Origin: Sphingopyxis sp. LC81
Lineage (GTDB): Bacteria > Pseudomonadota > Alphaproteobacteria > Sphingomonadales > Sphingomonadaceae
Direction of reading: 5' to 3'
Length of the DNA: 64,000 nucleotides
NCBI RefSeq assembly: GCF_000756375.1
Contig: NZ_JNFD01000011.1
Coordinates: 202,342-266,341 of the forward strand
Of this stretch, positions 55,805-64,000 are shown in pieces. Both the position numbers and the translations under genes were made by a program. Each line of letters opens with the position of its first letter. Within the stretch, counting starts at the first letter, position 1. The notes below the pieces were generated by a model. The model worked only from the letters and a program-made list of their open reading frames with translations, had not been told where the DNA came from and did not search any database.

Positions 55805-57313
55805 GTGGGCGACAGTCGCATCACGAAGGTGGTGATCGTCGGTGGCGGAACCGCGGGCTGGATGGCCGCCGCGGCGCTCTCGCGGACGATGGACAATCTG
55901 TCGATCCGGCTGGTCGAAAGCGACGAGATCGGCACCGTCGGGGTCGGCGAGGCGACCATCCCCGCGATCCGCCTGTTCAACGCGCTGATCGGCATCGACG
56001 AGAATGAGTTCATTCGCGAAACGGGCGGCACCTTCAAGCTCGGCATCCAGTTCCACGACTGGGGCCGGATCGGCGACGTCTATATGCACGCCTTCGGGCA
56101 GATCGGACGCAGCCTCGGCATGCTGCCGTTCCAGCAATATTGGCTCCGCGGCCGGAACGAGGGCGTTGCGGGGCGGCTCGGCGATTATTCGCTGAACGAA
56201 AGTGCGGGGCGGCAGAACCGCTTTGCGCGGCTGCCGCAGATCCCGAACACGAGCCTTGATGGCATCGCCTATGCCTTTCATTTCGATGCGGCGCTTTATG
56301 CCGCCTATCTACGCAAGGTTTCCGAGGCCGCCGGGGTCGAACGGACGGAAGGCAAGATCGCCAGCGTGCGGCGCAATGGCGAAAGCGGCCATGTCGAGGC
56401 CGTCGTGCTGGAAAATGGTAAAGCGATCGAAGGCGAACTTTTCATCGACTGCTCGGGCTTTCGCGCGCTGCTGATCGAGGAGGCGCTCGAAACCGGCTTC
56501 GAGGATTGGACGCACTGGCTGCCTTGTGATCGCGCGATCGCGGTGCCGAGCGAAAATGCCGGCCCGGCGCGGCCTTATACACAGGCGATCGCGCACACGG
56601 CCGGCTGGCAATGGCGCATCCCGCTCCAGCATCGGACCGGCAACGGCCATGTCTTTTGCAGCGACTTCATCAGCGAGGATGAGGCGACCGCGACCCTGCT
56701 CGCCAACATCGAAGGGCGCCCGCTCGCCGACCCGCGAACGCTGCGCTTCCGCACCGGAATGCGCAAGCAGGCGTGGAACGGCAACGTCGTTGCGCTCGGG
56801 CTCGCCTCGGGTTTCCTCGAGCCGCTCGAATCGACGAGCATCCACCTGATCCAGAACGGCATCGCCAAGCTGCTCGCGCATTTTCCGGATCGCGATTTCG
56901 ATGCCGCTAATATCGACGCCTATAACCGCCGCGTCCGCTTCGATTACGAACGCATCCGCGACTTCGTCATCCTCCACTATCACGCCAACCAGCGCACCGA
57001 CGCGCCCTTCTGGGTCCGTTGCCGCGAGATGGGCATTCCCGAAACGCTGGCGCGAAAGATCGAGCTGTTCAAAAGTCAGGGCCAGATCGTTCGCGAGGGC
57101 GACGAGCTGTTCGTCGAAATCGGCTGGTTTCAGGTGCTGACGGGCCAGAATATCATGCCGGGCAGCTATCACCCGATGGCCGACCAGCTCACGCACGACG
57201 AACTGGCGGGCTTTTTCGCCGACATCGAAACGATCGTCGCGCGCACCGCGTCGCATCTGCCGACCCACGAGGATTTTATCGCGCAGCATTGCGCGGCAGG
57301 AGTGCCCGCATGA
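55805..57313 (+). CDS. Flavin-dependent tryptophan-halogenase-family protein
   Basis: A 502-residue protein of the FAD-dependent halogenase family (Trp_halogenase). The FAD dinucleotide motif is VIVGGGTAGWMAAAALS (10-26). The catalytic lysine is Lys78 in GTFKLGIQFHDW. The diagnostic WxWxIP motif reads WQWRIP, and the catalytic-type glutamate is Glu342 in LEPLESTSIHLI. All match functional halogenases. No flavin reductase or secondary-metabolite gene is nearby. It starts with GTG after AAGGAACAGG and overlaps the next gene by 4 bp. Its link to maltodextrin use is unexplained; similar genes accompany TonB receptors in related bacteria. Confidence 0.9.
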   Translation: MGDSRITKVVIVGGGTAGWMAAAALSRTMDNLSIRLVESDEIGTVGVGEATIPAIRLFNALIGIDENEFIRETGGTFKLGIQFHDWGRIGDVYMHAFGQIGRSLGMLPFQQYWLRGRNEGVAGRLGDYSLNESAGRQNRFARLPQIPNTSLDGIAYAFHFDAALYAAYLRKVSEAAGVERTEGKIASVRRNGESGHVEAVVLENGKAIEGELFIDCSGFRALLIEEALETGFEDWTHWLPCDRAIAVPSENAGPARPYTQAIAHTAGWQWRIPLQHRTGNGHVFCSDFISEDEATATLLANIEGRPLADPRTLRFRTGMRKQAWNGNVVALGLASGFLEPLESTSIHLIQNGIAKLLAHFPDRDFDAANIDAYNRRVRFDYERIRDFVILHYHANQRTDAPFWVRCREMGIPETLARKIELFKSQGQIVREGDELFVEIGWFQVLTGQNIMPGSYHPMADQLTHDELAGFFADIETIVARTASHLPTHEDFIAQHCAAGVPA

Positions 57314-59103
57314 GCTTGTTCGCATCGATTATCGCCCTGACCCTCAGCGGTGCTGCACCCGCCGCGGATTATCGCCAGCGGCCGCCCGAGGATGAGATCA
57401 TCTATTTCGTCCTTCCCGACCGCTTCGAAAATGGCGATCCGAAGAACGACAAGGGCGGGCTGAAGGGCGACCGGCTCCAGACCGGCTATGACCCAAGCGC
57501 GAAGGGCTTTTTTCACGGCGGCGATCTGGCGGGGCTGACCAAGCGGCTCGATTATATCCAGGGCATGGGGACGACCGCGATCTGGTTCGCGCCGATTTTC
57601 AAGAACAAGCCGGTACAGGGGCCGAAGGGCGACGAAAGCGCGGGCTATCACGGCTATTGGGTCACCGATTTCACGCAGGTCGACCCGCATTTCGGCACCA
57701 ATGCCGAATTCAAGGCGTTCGTCGACGCGGCGCACGCGCGGGGGATGAAGGTCTATATGGACATCATCGCCAACCATACCGCCGATGTGATCACCTATAA
57801 GGAGGGCGCGGCCGGGGGCTTCCGATACCGCAGCCTTGCCGATTATCCCTTCTCGCGGCGCAGCGGGATAAAGGGCGCGCCGATCAATCCGGGTTTCGCC
57901 GGCGACCATATCGCCGATGCCGGGAACTGGCAGAAACTGACCGATCCCGCTTTCGCTTACACACCCGTCGTGCCGAAGGGCGAGGAGCGGGTGAAGGTCC
58001 CCGCCTGGCTCAACGACCCGATCTATTACCACAACCGCGGCAACAGCGACTGGGTCGGCGAATCGTCGCTCTATGGTGACTTCGCCGGGCTCGACGATCT
58101 CGCGACCGAGCACCCGCGCGTCGTGCAGGGTTTCATAGAAATCTACGGCCGCTGGATCGACGAATTCGGGATCGACGGCTTCCGCATCGACACCGCGAAG
58201 CATGTGAACCCCGAATTCTGGCAAGCCTTCGTCCCCGCGATGCAGGCGCGGGCGAAGGCGCGCGGCATCCCCAATTTCCACATCTTCGGCGAAGTCTATG
58301 TCGACGCCGTCGATCCGGGCGCGCTCGCCTGGTATACGCATGCGGCGGGCTTGCCCGCGGTGCTCGACTTCGGCTTTGCGCGCGCGGCGATTGATGCGGT
58401 GAGCGGAACGAAGGGGACAGACCAGTTCGCCAAGCTGTTCGACGGCGACGCGCTCTACAAGGGCGGGGCAGGGGCGGCGCAAGGATTGCCGACCTTCCTC
58501 GGCAACCACGACATGGGCCGTTTCGCGATGTTCGTGAAGGCGGCGAACCCCAAGGCGAGCGAGGCCGAGCTGCTGCAGCGCGTGATGCTCGGCCATGCCA
58601 TGCTGCTGACGCTGCGCGGGGTTCCGACGATCTATTATGGCGATGAACAGGGGTTCGTCTCGGACGACAAGGATCAACTCGCGCGCGAAAACATGTTCGC
58701 CTCGAAGGTTGCGGTTTATAACGACAATGACCTGATCGGCAGCGACGCGACGACCGCGACCGTCAATTTCGACCCCGCGCATCCGCTCTATCGCCACATC
58801 GCGGCGCTGTCCGAAATCCGGCGCAAGACGCCCGCGCTCACGCGCGGCGCGACAAAGGTTCGCGCCTTTTCCGAGAAGCCCGGATTGCTTGCGGTGTCGC
58901 GCTTCGATCCGGTGACGGGGCGCGAAGTGCTGCTCGCCTTCAACACGTCGGCGGCGCCGCTGTCGGCCAATATTGCCATCGATATGAAAAGTGCGGGCTT
59001 TACCGCACTCCACGGTGACTGTCCGGCAAGCCCCGCCGCGCCGGGCAGCCTCCATCTGTCCCTCCCCGCTTTCGGCACCATCATTTGCCAAGCCAGCGAA
59101 TAA
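57310..59103 (+). CDS. Exported GH13 alpha-amylase/cyclomaltodextrinase-like enzyme
   Basis: A 597-residue GH13 enzyme. Signal peptide MSLFASIIALTLSGAAPAA. The catalytic triad of the family is Asp294 (GFRIDTAKH), Glu328 (FGEVYVD) and Asp401 (LGNHDMGRF). The conserved substrate histidine region is ANHTADV. The product should be short maltodextrins in the periplasm. It overlaps the halogenase gene by 4 bp. Confidence 0.93.
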   Translation: MSLFASIIALTLSGAAPAADYRQRPPEDEIIYFVLPDRFENGDPKNDKGGLKGDRLQTGYDPSAKGFFHGGDLAGLTKRLDYIQGMGTTAIWFAPIFKNKPVQGPKGDESAGYHGYWVTDFTQVDPHFGTNAEFKAFVDAAHARGMKVYMDIIANHTADVITYKEGAAGGFRYRSLADYPFSRRSGIKGAPINPGFAGDHIADAGNWQKLTDPAFAYTPVVPKGEERVKVPAWLNDPIYYHNRGNSDWVGESSLYGDFAGLDDLATEHPRVVQGFIEIYGRWIDEFGIDGFRIDTAKHVNPEFWQAFVPAMQARAKARGIPNFHIFGEVYVDAVDPGALAWYTHAAGLPAVLDFGFARAAIDAVSGTKGTDQFAKLFDGDALYKGGAGAAQGLPTFLGNHDMGRFAMFVKAANPKASEAELLQRVMLGHAMLLTLRGVPTIYYGDEQGFVSDDKDQLARENMFASKVAVYNDNDLIGSDATTATVNFDPAHPLYRHIAALSEIRRKTPALTRGATKVRAFSEKPGLLAVSRFDPVTGREVLLAFNTSAAPLSANIAIDMKSAGFTALHGDCPASPAAPGSLHLSLPAFGTIICQASE

Positions 59104-59120
59104 GCGAAGATCACGCCATA

Positions 59121-60761
59121 ATGACCCAGCCCCTCGTTCAGGAATCCAGCTTGCTCGCCGCCGCAGAGGCGCCGTGGTGGAAGGGCGCGGCGATCTATCA
59201 GATCTACCCGCGCAGCTTCGCCGATTCGAACGGCGACGGGATCGGCGACCTCGCGGGCATCACCGCGCGCCTCGACTATGTCGCCTCGCTTGGCGTCGAC
59301 GCGATCTGGCTCTCGCCCTTCTACCCCTCGCCGATGGACGATTTCGGCTATGACATCGCCGACTATTGCGGTGTCGACCCGATCTTCGGCACGCTCGCCG
59401 ATTTCGACGCGCTGGTCGCGCGCGCCCATGCGCTTGGGCTGAAGGTCACCACCGACCTTGTGTTCGCGCACACCTCCGATCGTCATGCGTGGTTCGCGGA
59501 GAGCCGCGCGAGCAAGGACAATGACAAGGCCGACTGGTATGTCTGGGCCGATGCCAAGCCCGACGGGTCGCCGCCGACCAACTGGCAGTCGGTGTTCGGC
59601 GGCCCGGCGTGGACGTGGGACGCGCGGCGCGGCCAATATTTTATGCACAATTTCCTGGGCTCGCAGCCGCAGCTCAACGTTCACAACCGCGAGGTGCAGG
59701 ATGCGCTGCTCGGCGTCGTGCGTTTCTGGCTCGACCGCGGCGTCGACGGTTTTCGCATCGATGCGATCAACTTCTCGATGCACGATCCCGAATTCCGCGA
59801 CAACCCGCCCGCGCCGCCATCGAACAAGGTCCGTACCCGGCCGTTCGATTTCCAGCAGAAAATCCACAACCAGTCGCACCCCGACATCCCGCTCTTCCTC
59901 GAACGCATTCGCGCGCTGATCGATCAATATCCGGGCAGCTTCACCGTCGCCGAAGTCGGCGGCGACGATGCGGTGCGCGAGATGAAGCTGTTCACCGCGG
60001 GCGAGCGCCGGCTTAACAGCGCCTATGGCTTCGACTTCCTCTATGCCGACCGGCTGACGCCGCAACTGGTGCGCGAGGCGGCCGAGCAATGGCCCGAAGC
60101 GCCCGGAATCGGCTGGCCGAGCTGGGCGTTCGAGAACCACGACGCGCCGCGCGCACTGTCGCGCTGGACCCCCGAAGGCGTCGACGGGCAAGCCTATGCG
60201 CGGATGAAGATGGCGCTGCTCTGCGCGCTACGCGGCAATATCATCCTCTATAATGGCGAGGAACTGGGGCTTGACCAGGTCGAGATCCCGTTCGAGCTGG
60301 TGAAGGATCCCGAGGCGCTCAAGAACTGGCCGCTGACGCTGTCGCGCGACGGCGCGCGCACCCCGCTGCCGTGGGCGGCGGGCGAAACGCATGCGGGTTT
60401 TTCGAGCGCCGATCCGTGGCTGCCGCTGGGCGCCGAGCACGACGCGCTCGCGGTCGACCGGCAACAGGCCGATCCCGCGTCGCTGCTCAACCTCACGCGC
60501 CAACTCGTCGCGCTGCGCGCCGCGCACCCGGCGCTGCGGCTCGGCCGCGACGCGCGCTGGATCGCCGAGGGAGACCTGCTCGTTTTCGACCGGATCGCGG
60601 ACGGCGAGCATATCCGTTGCCTCTTCAATCTCGGTGGCGGGACGATCGATGTCGCGGCCCACGGCGCGGGCGGCGTTCCGATCGTCGCATTGAACGGCGC
60701 CGATCCGGCACATTTGCCGCCGTGCGGCGCTCTCTGGCTGAAATTCGAAGGAACAAATTGA
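59121..60761 (+). CDS. Cytoplasmic GH13 alpha-glucosidase
   Basis: A 546-residue GH13 oligo-glucosidase. It begins WWKGAAIYQIYPRSFADSNGDGIGDLAGI. Catalytic residues are Asp214 (GFRIDAINF), Glu278 (VAEVGG) and Asp341 (ENHDAP). No signal peptide, so it acts on imported maltose or maltodextrins to release glucose. The ATG at 59121 is chosen; an earlier in-frame start overlaps the upstream gene. The stop overlaps the GH97 start (TGATG). Confidence 0.93.
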   Translation: MTQPLVQESSLLAAAEAPWWKGAAIYQIYPRSFADSNGDGIGDLAGITARLDYVASLGVDAIWLSPFYPSPMDDFGYDIADYCGVDPIFGTLADFDALVARAHALGLKVTTDLVFAHTSDRHAWFAESRASKDNDKADWYVWADAKPDGSPPTNWQSVFGGPAWTWDARRGQYFMHNFLGSQPQLNVHNREVQDALLGVVRFWLDRGVDGFRIDAINFSMHDPEFRDNPPAPPSNKVRTRPFDFQQKIHNQSHPDIPLFLERIRALIDQYPGSFTVAEVGGDDAVREMKLFTAGERRLNSAYGFDFLYADRLTPQLVREAAEQWPEAPGIGWPSWAFENHDAPRALSRWTPEGVDGQAYARMKMALLCALRGNIILYNGEELGLDQVEIPFELVKDPEALKNWPLTLSRDGARTPLPWAAGETHAGFSSADPWLPLGAEHDALAVDRQQADPASLLNLTRQLVALRAAHPALRLGRDARWIAEGDLLVFDRIADGEHIRCLFNLGGGTIDVAAHGAGGVPIVALNGADPAHLPPCGALWLKFEGTN

Positions 60762-62803
60762 TGCGTAGCCTGTTCGCCGCCCTCCCGCTGCTCGCCGTGG
60801 CAGCGGCGCCCGCCTTCGCGCAGGACACGCGGCCCGAGCAGACGGCATCGTCGCCCGACGGCGCGATCACCCTCACCGTGTCGACCGACAACGACCAGCG
60901 CCCGACCTGGTCGCTGTCGCGTAAAGGCAAACTGCTGATCGCGCCGTCGAAGCTCGGCTTCATCCTCGGCGACCGCGTCGGGCTGCAGCGCGGCTTCGCG
61001 ATCGAAAGCGTCGAGCGCGCGAGCGGCGACACGCGCTGGGAACAGCCGTGGGGCGAACGCCGCTTCGTGCGCGACCGGCATAACGAACTGCTCGTCCGTT
61101 TCCGCCAGAACGAAAGCTGGGGCGGCCACGCGATGAACGTGCGCTTCCGCCTCTTCGACGACGGCATCGGCTTCCGCTACGAATTGCCCAAGCAGGCGGG
61201 GCTCAAGACCGCGGAGATCATCGACGAAATCACCGAATTCGACATAGCCCCCAAGGGCACTGCGTGGTGGATCACCGGCGGCGAGTGGAACCGTTACGAG
61301 CAAATCTATCAAAAGACGCCGATCGATGCGGTCGCGACCGCGCACACGCCGATCACGATGAAGCTCGACGACGGGACCCACCTCGCGTTCCACGAAGCCG
61401 CGCTCGTCGATTATGCCGGCATGTGGTTCAAGCGCGCCGAGGGGCAGAAGTTCCGCGCCACGCTCTCGCCCTCCTCGAAGGGCGCGCGCGTCATCCGCGA
61501 CCTGCCGTTCGCGACGCCGTGGCGCACGATCCGCATCGCCGACAATGCGGGGGGGCTGGTCGAAAGCGACCTCGAACTCAATCTCAACGAGCCGAACAAG
61601 CTGGGTGATGTCAGCTGGTTCAAGCCGATGAAATATATCGGCATCTGGTGGGGGATGATCCGCGGTGACTGGAGCTGGGCCGAGGGACCGAAGCATGGCG
61701 CGACGACCGAGCGCACCAAGCAATATATCGACTTCGCGGCGAAGCACGGCTTTGGCGGCGTGCTCGTCGAAGGCTGGAACAAGGGTTGGAACGGCAATTG
61801 GTTCGGCCATGGCGACGAATTCAGCTTTACTCAGCCAACCCCCGATTTCGACCTGAAGGCCGTGACCGATTACGCGCGCAAAAAGGGCGTCCAGCTCGTT
61901 GGCCATCACGAAACCGGCGGCAATATCGCGGTCTATGAGGCGCAGCTCGACGATGCGATGAAGCTCTATGGCCAGCTCGGCGTCGGCACGGTGAAGACCG
62001 GCTATGTCGCCGACGCGGGCGGGATTATCGCGCCGGGCGCGGCGCCGGGCACGACGGCGATGGAATGGCATGACGGCCAGCGGCAGGTGCAGCATCATCT
62101 GAAGGTGGTCGAAACCGCGGCGAAATATCATGTCGCGGTCAATCCGCACGAACCGGTCAAGGATACGGGCCTCCGCCGCACCTATCCCAACTGGGTCGCC
62201 CGCGAGGGCGCGCGCGGCATGGAGTATAACGCGTGGGGTGTTTTCGCGAACGGCCCCGACCATGAACCGACGCTCGTCTATACGCGCATGCTGTCGGGGC
62301 CGATGGACTTCACGCCGGGCGTGCTGAGCCTCGAGGGTGCGAACAAGGCGCCGCTCGCCTCGACGCTCGCAAAGCAGCTGGGGCTGTACCTCGCCATCTA
62401 TTCGCCGATCCAGATGGCCGCCGATTTCGTCGAGAATCTGGCCGCGCACCCGCGTGAACTCGAATTCATCAAGGCAGTCCCCGCCGACTGGTCCGAAAGC
62501 CGCTTGATCGCGGGCGAGGTCGGCGATTATGCGATCTTCGCGCGCAAGGATCGCGGCAGCGCCGACTGGTATGTCGGCGGGGTCAACGACGCGACCGAAC
62601 GCACGCTGACGCTGAGCTTCGATTTCCTCGAGCCTGGAAAAACCTATACCGCCACGATCTGGAAGGATGGCGAGGGCGCCACCTATCTGACCGATGCGCG
62701 GCACCGCATCGCCTATGATACGATCAAGGTGAAGAAGGGCGACAGCTACAAACTTTGGCTCGCACCGGGCGGCGGCGGCGCGATGCGGCTTTCACGGGAC
62801 TGA
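60761..62803 (+). CDS. Exported GH97 alpha-glucosidase (SusB-like)
   Basis: A 680-residue GH97 glycoside hydrolase. Signal peptide ending APAFAQ. An N-terminal beta-super-sandwich, a (beta/alpha)8 barrel (from about residue 285, KYIGIWWGM) and a C-terminal beta domain follow. Acidic active-site/calcium segments are GHHETGGN, NPHEPVKDTGLRRTYPNW and REGARGMEYNAW. Glu in the first two fits the inverting SusB type. It cleaves alpha-glucans at the non-reducing end in the periplasm. It overlaps the GH13 stop by 1 bp and is convergent with argJ. Confidence 0.93.
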   Translation: MRSLFAALPLLAVAAAPAFAQDTRPEQTASSPDGAITLTVSTDNDQRPTWSLSRKGKLLIAPSKLGFILGDRVGLQRGFAIESVERASGDTRWEQPWGERRFVRDRHNELLVRFRQNESWGGHAMNVRFRLFDDGIGFRYELPKQAGLKTAEIIDEITEFDIAPKGTAWWITGGEWNRYEQIYQKTPIDAVATAHTPITMKLDDGTHLAFHEAALVDYAGMWFKRAEGQKFRATLSPSSKGARVIRDLPFATPWRTIRIADNAGGLVESDLELNLNEPNKLGDVSWFKPMKYIGIWWGMIRGDWSWAEGPKHGATTERTKQYIDFAAKHGFGGVLVEGWNKGWNGNWFGHGDEFSFTQPTPDFDLKAVTDYARKKGVQLVGHHETGGNIAVYEAQLDDAMKLYGQLGVGTVKTGYVADAGGIIAPGAAPGTTAMEWHDGQRQVQHHLKVVETAAKYHVAVNPHEPVKDTGLRRTYPNWVAREGARGMEYNAWGVFANGPDHEPTLVYTRMLSGPMDFTPGVLSLEGANKAPLASTLAKQLGLYLAIYSPIQMAADFVENLAAHPRELEFIKAVPADWSESRLIAGEVGDYAIFARKDRGSADWYVGGVNDATERTLTLSFDFLEPGKTYTATIWKDGEGATYLTDARHRIAYDTIKVKKGDSYKLWLAPGGGGAMRLSRD

Positions 62804-62815
62804 TGAAGGCGATCG

Positions 62816-64000
62816 TCAGCTCCGATAGTCGGCGTTGATGCTGATATATCCGTGGGTGAGGTCGCACGTCCAAACGGTCGCGCGGCCCTGGCCGAGCCCC
62901 AGGTCGGCGCCGACGCGGATGTCCTGGCCTTTGAGGTGCGCCGCAACCGGCGCTTCGTCATAGCCGTCGACGGGCAGGCCGTCCTTCGCGACCCAATGGT
63001 CGCCGAAACGGATCGCGAGCTTGTCGCGGTCGGCGGGTTCGCCCGCCTTGCCCACCGCCATCACGACGCGGCCCCAGTTCGCGTCCTCGCCCGCGATCGC
63101 GGTTTTCACCAGCGGCGAGTTGGCGATCGCGAGCGCGACGCGTTTCGCGCTGTCGTCGCTGACCGCGCCCGTCACTTGTATCTCGATGAACTTCGACGCG
63201 CCCTCGCCGTCGCGCACGACTTGCTGCGCAAGGTCGAGTGCGACTTCGCGGATCGCCGCGTAGAGTACGTCGGCGCCCGGATCGTCGCGCGTAGTGAGAA
63301 CGGCATTACCGGCCTGACCGGTCGCGAAGAGCAAAACGGTGTCGCTGGTCGAGGTGTCGCTGTCGACGGTGATGCTGTTGAAGCTGCCACCCGTTGCCTC
63401 GCTCAGCATCTCCTGCAACAGCGCGGGCGCGACCGCGGCGTCGGTGAAGATATAGCCGAGCATCGTCGCCATGTCGGGGGCGATCATCCCCGATCCCTTG
63501 ACGATCCCCGCGACATGGACGGTCGTGCCGCCGATGATGGCGCTGGCGCCCGAACCCTTGGCGAAGGTGTCCGTGGTGCCGATGGTGTCGGCGGCGGCTT
63601 CCCACGAGCAGGGCTCGGCGGTGAGCGCGGCCTCGACGCCGGAGCGCGCCTTGTCCTTGGGCAAGGGCACGCCGATGACGCCGGTCGAGCTCACGAAGAC
63701 TTCGCTCGGCTCGCAACCGATGTGCCCGGCGACCTGCGCCATGATCTGTTCGACTGCCTCGCGCCCGCGATAGCCGGTGAAGGCGTTGCTATTGCCGGCG
63801 TTGACGATCAGCGCGCGGCCGGTGCCGCCCTTGACCTGTTCGCGGCCGAGCTCGACTTCGGACGAGCAGCAGATGTTGCGCGTGAACACGCCCGCGACGG
63901 TGGTGCCGGGGGTTAGCTCGATATAGGTGAGGTCGCAACGGTCCCAATTCTTGTACTGCGCGCGCGCGACGCGGCGTGTCACCCCGGCGATGTCGGTTCT
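62816..64000 (-). CDS. argJ: Bifunctional ornithine acetyltransferase/N-acetylglutamate synthase ArgJ (5' partial)
   Basis: At least 395 residues, with the frame open to the window edge, so the N-terminus is missing. ArgJ recycles the acetyl group in arginine synthesis. Recognised by TTVAGVFTRNICCSSEVE, VNAGNSNAFTGYRG, and the autoprocessing site around APDMATMLGYIFTDA, where the Thr before MLG becomes the nucleophile of the beta subunit. The C-terminal DLTHGYISINADYRS is typical. An in-frame GTG at 63982 is not the true start. Confidence 0.95.
   Translation of the reverse strand, partial: RTDIAGVTRRVARAQYKNWDRCDLTYIELTPGTTVAGVFTRNICCSSEVELGREQVKGGTGRALIVNAGNSNAFTGYRGREAVEQIMAQVAGHIGCEPSEVFVSSTGVIGVPLPKDKARSGVEAALTAEPCSWEAAADTIGTTDTFAKGSGASAIIGGTTVHVAGIVKGSGMIAPDMATMLGYIFTDAAVAPALLQEMLSEATGGSFNSITVDSDTSTSDTVLLFATGQAGNAVLTTRDDPGADVLYAAIREVALDLAQQVVRDGEGASKFIEIQVTGAVSDDSAKRVALAIANSPLVKTAIAGEDANWGRVVMAVGKAGEPADRDKLAIRFGDHWVAKDGLPVDGYDEAPVAAHLKGQDIRVGADLGLGQGRATVWTCDLTHGYISINADYRS

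Noticed and set aside
55805..57313. Halogenase as part of a natural-product biosynthetic cluster
   Set aside because: No polyketide, peptide synthetase, tailoring or resistance genes around it; all neighbours are alpha-glucan uptake or hydrolysis genes.
60248..62704. 818-residue minus-strand open frame opposite the GH97 gene
   Set aside because: Antisense artefact of high GC; no motifs, while GH97 is unmistakable on the plus strand.

Overview
The window is a gene-dense, GC-rich chromosomal segment from an alphaproteobacterium, almost certainly a sphingomonad of the Sphingopyxis/Sphingomonas type. The evidence is the syntenic housekeeping blocks (dapF-mtaB-ftsY-ispZ and ffh-rpsP-rimM-trmD-rplS), the AmgK/MurU peptidoglycan-recycling pair next to addBA, the many TonB-dependent receptors, and the palindromic intergenic elements. 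I saw no rRNA, tRNA, insertion sequence, prophage or CRISPR array.

Layout. 1-1.7 kb: end of a spermidine-synthase-like membrane protein and a gamma carbonic anhydrase. 1.9-6.2 kb (minus): a PuuD-like membrane protein, then the tightly overlapping dapF-mtaB-ftsY-ispZ operon. 6.3-7.9 kb (minus): a GGDEF/EAL protein. 8.2-16.0 kb (plus): ffh, rpsP with a very long acidic tail, rimM, a serine hydrolase, a LysR regulator, an AdaA-like regulator, trmD and rplS, closed by a terminator. 16-28.4 kb is mixed: asd, a dimethylargininase-like enzyme, a DUF2238/lipoprotein/DUF4336 trio, an EmrAB-type efflux operon with its MarR regulator, an isomerase, an alpha/beta hydrolase, an ACE-like M2 peptidase, and an ArsR/SRPBCC pair. 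28.4-33.3 kb: AMP nucleosidase, peroxiredoxin, AlgH/YqgE, a small TPR protein and ahcY. 33.6-45 kb: one long plus-strand run starting with a DivL-like pseudo-histidine kinase (Tyr where the phospho-acceptor His should be), then tsaE, amgK, murU, addB, addA and trxA.

45-62.8 kb is the accessory part. First comes a TetR regulator divergent from a TonB receptor plus a Tat-exported Cys-type sulfatase. Next is a LacI-controlled alpha-glucan utilisation locus: an MFS transporter, the LacI repressor, a large TonB receptor, a flavin-dependent halogenase homologue with intact catalytic residues, an exported GH13 amylase, a cytoplasmic GH13 glucosidase and an exported GH97 glucosidase. Two matching palindromic operators (CGTATACGnATAC) flank the repressor gene, one before the MFS gene and one before the TonB receptor, which ties both arms together. 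The window ends inside argJ.

The most noteworthy items are the DivL-like kinase with Tyr575, the halogenase embedded in a maltodextrin locus, the regulatory palindromes adjacent to their presumed regulators, a 33-bp perfect inverted repeat after ahcY, and a set of TTGTnACA repeats upstream of the small TPR gene. All function calls come from reading the translated sequence; no database search was run.
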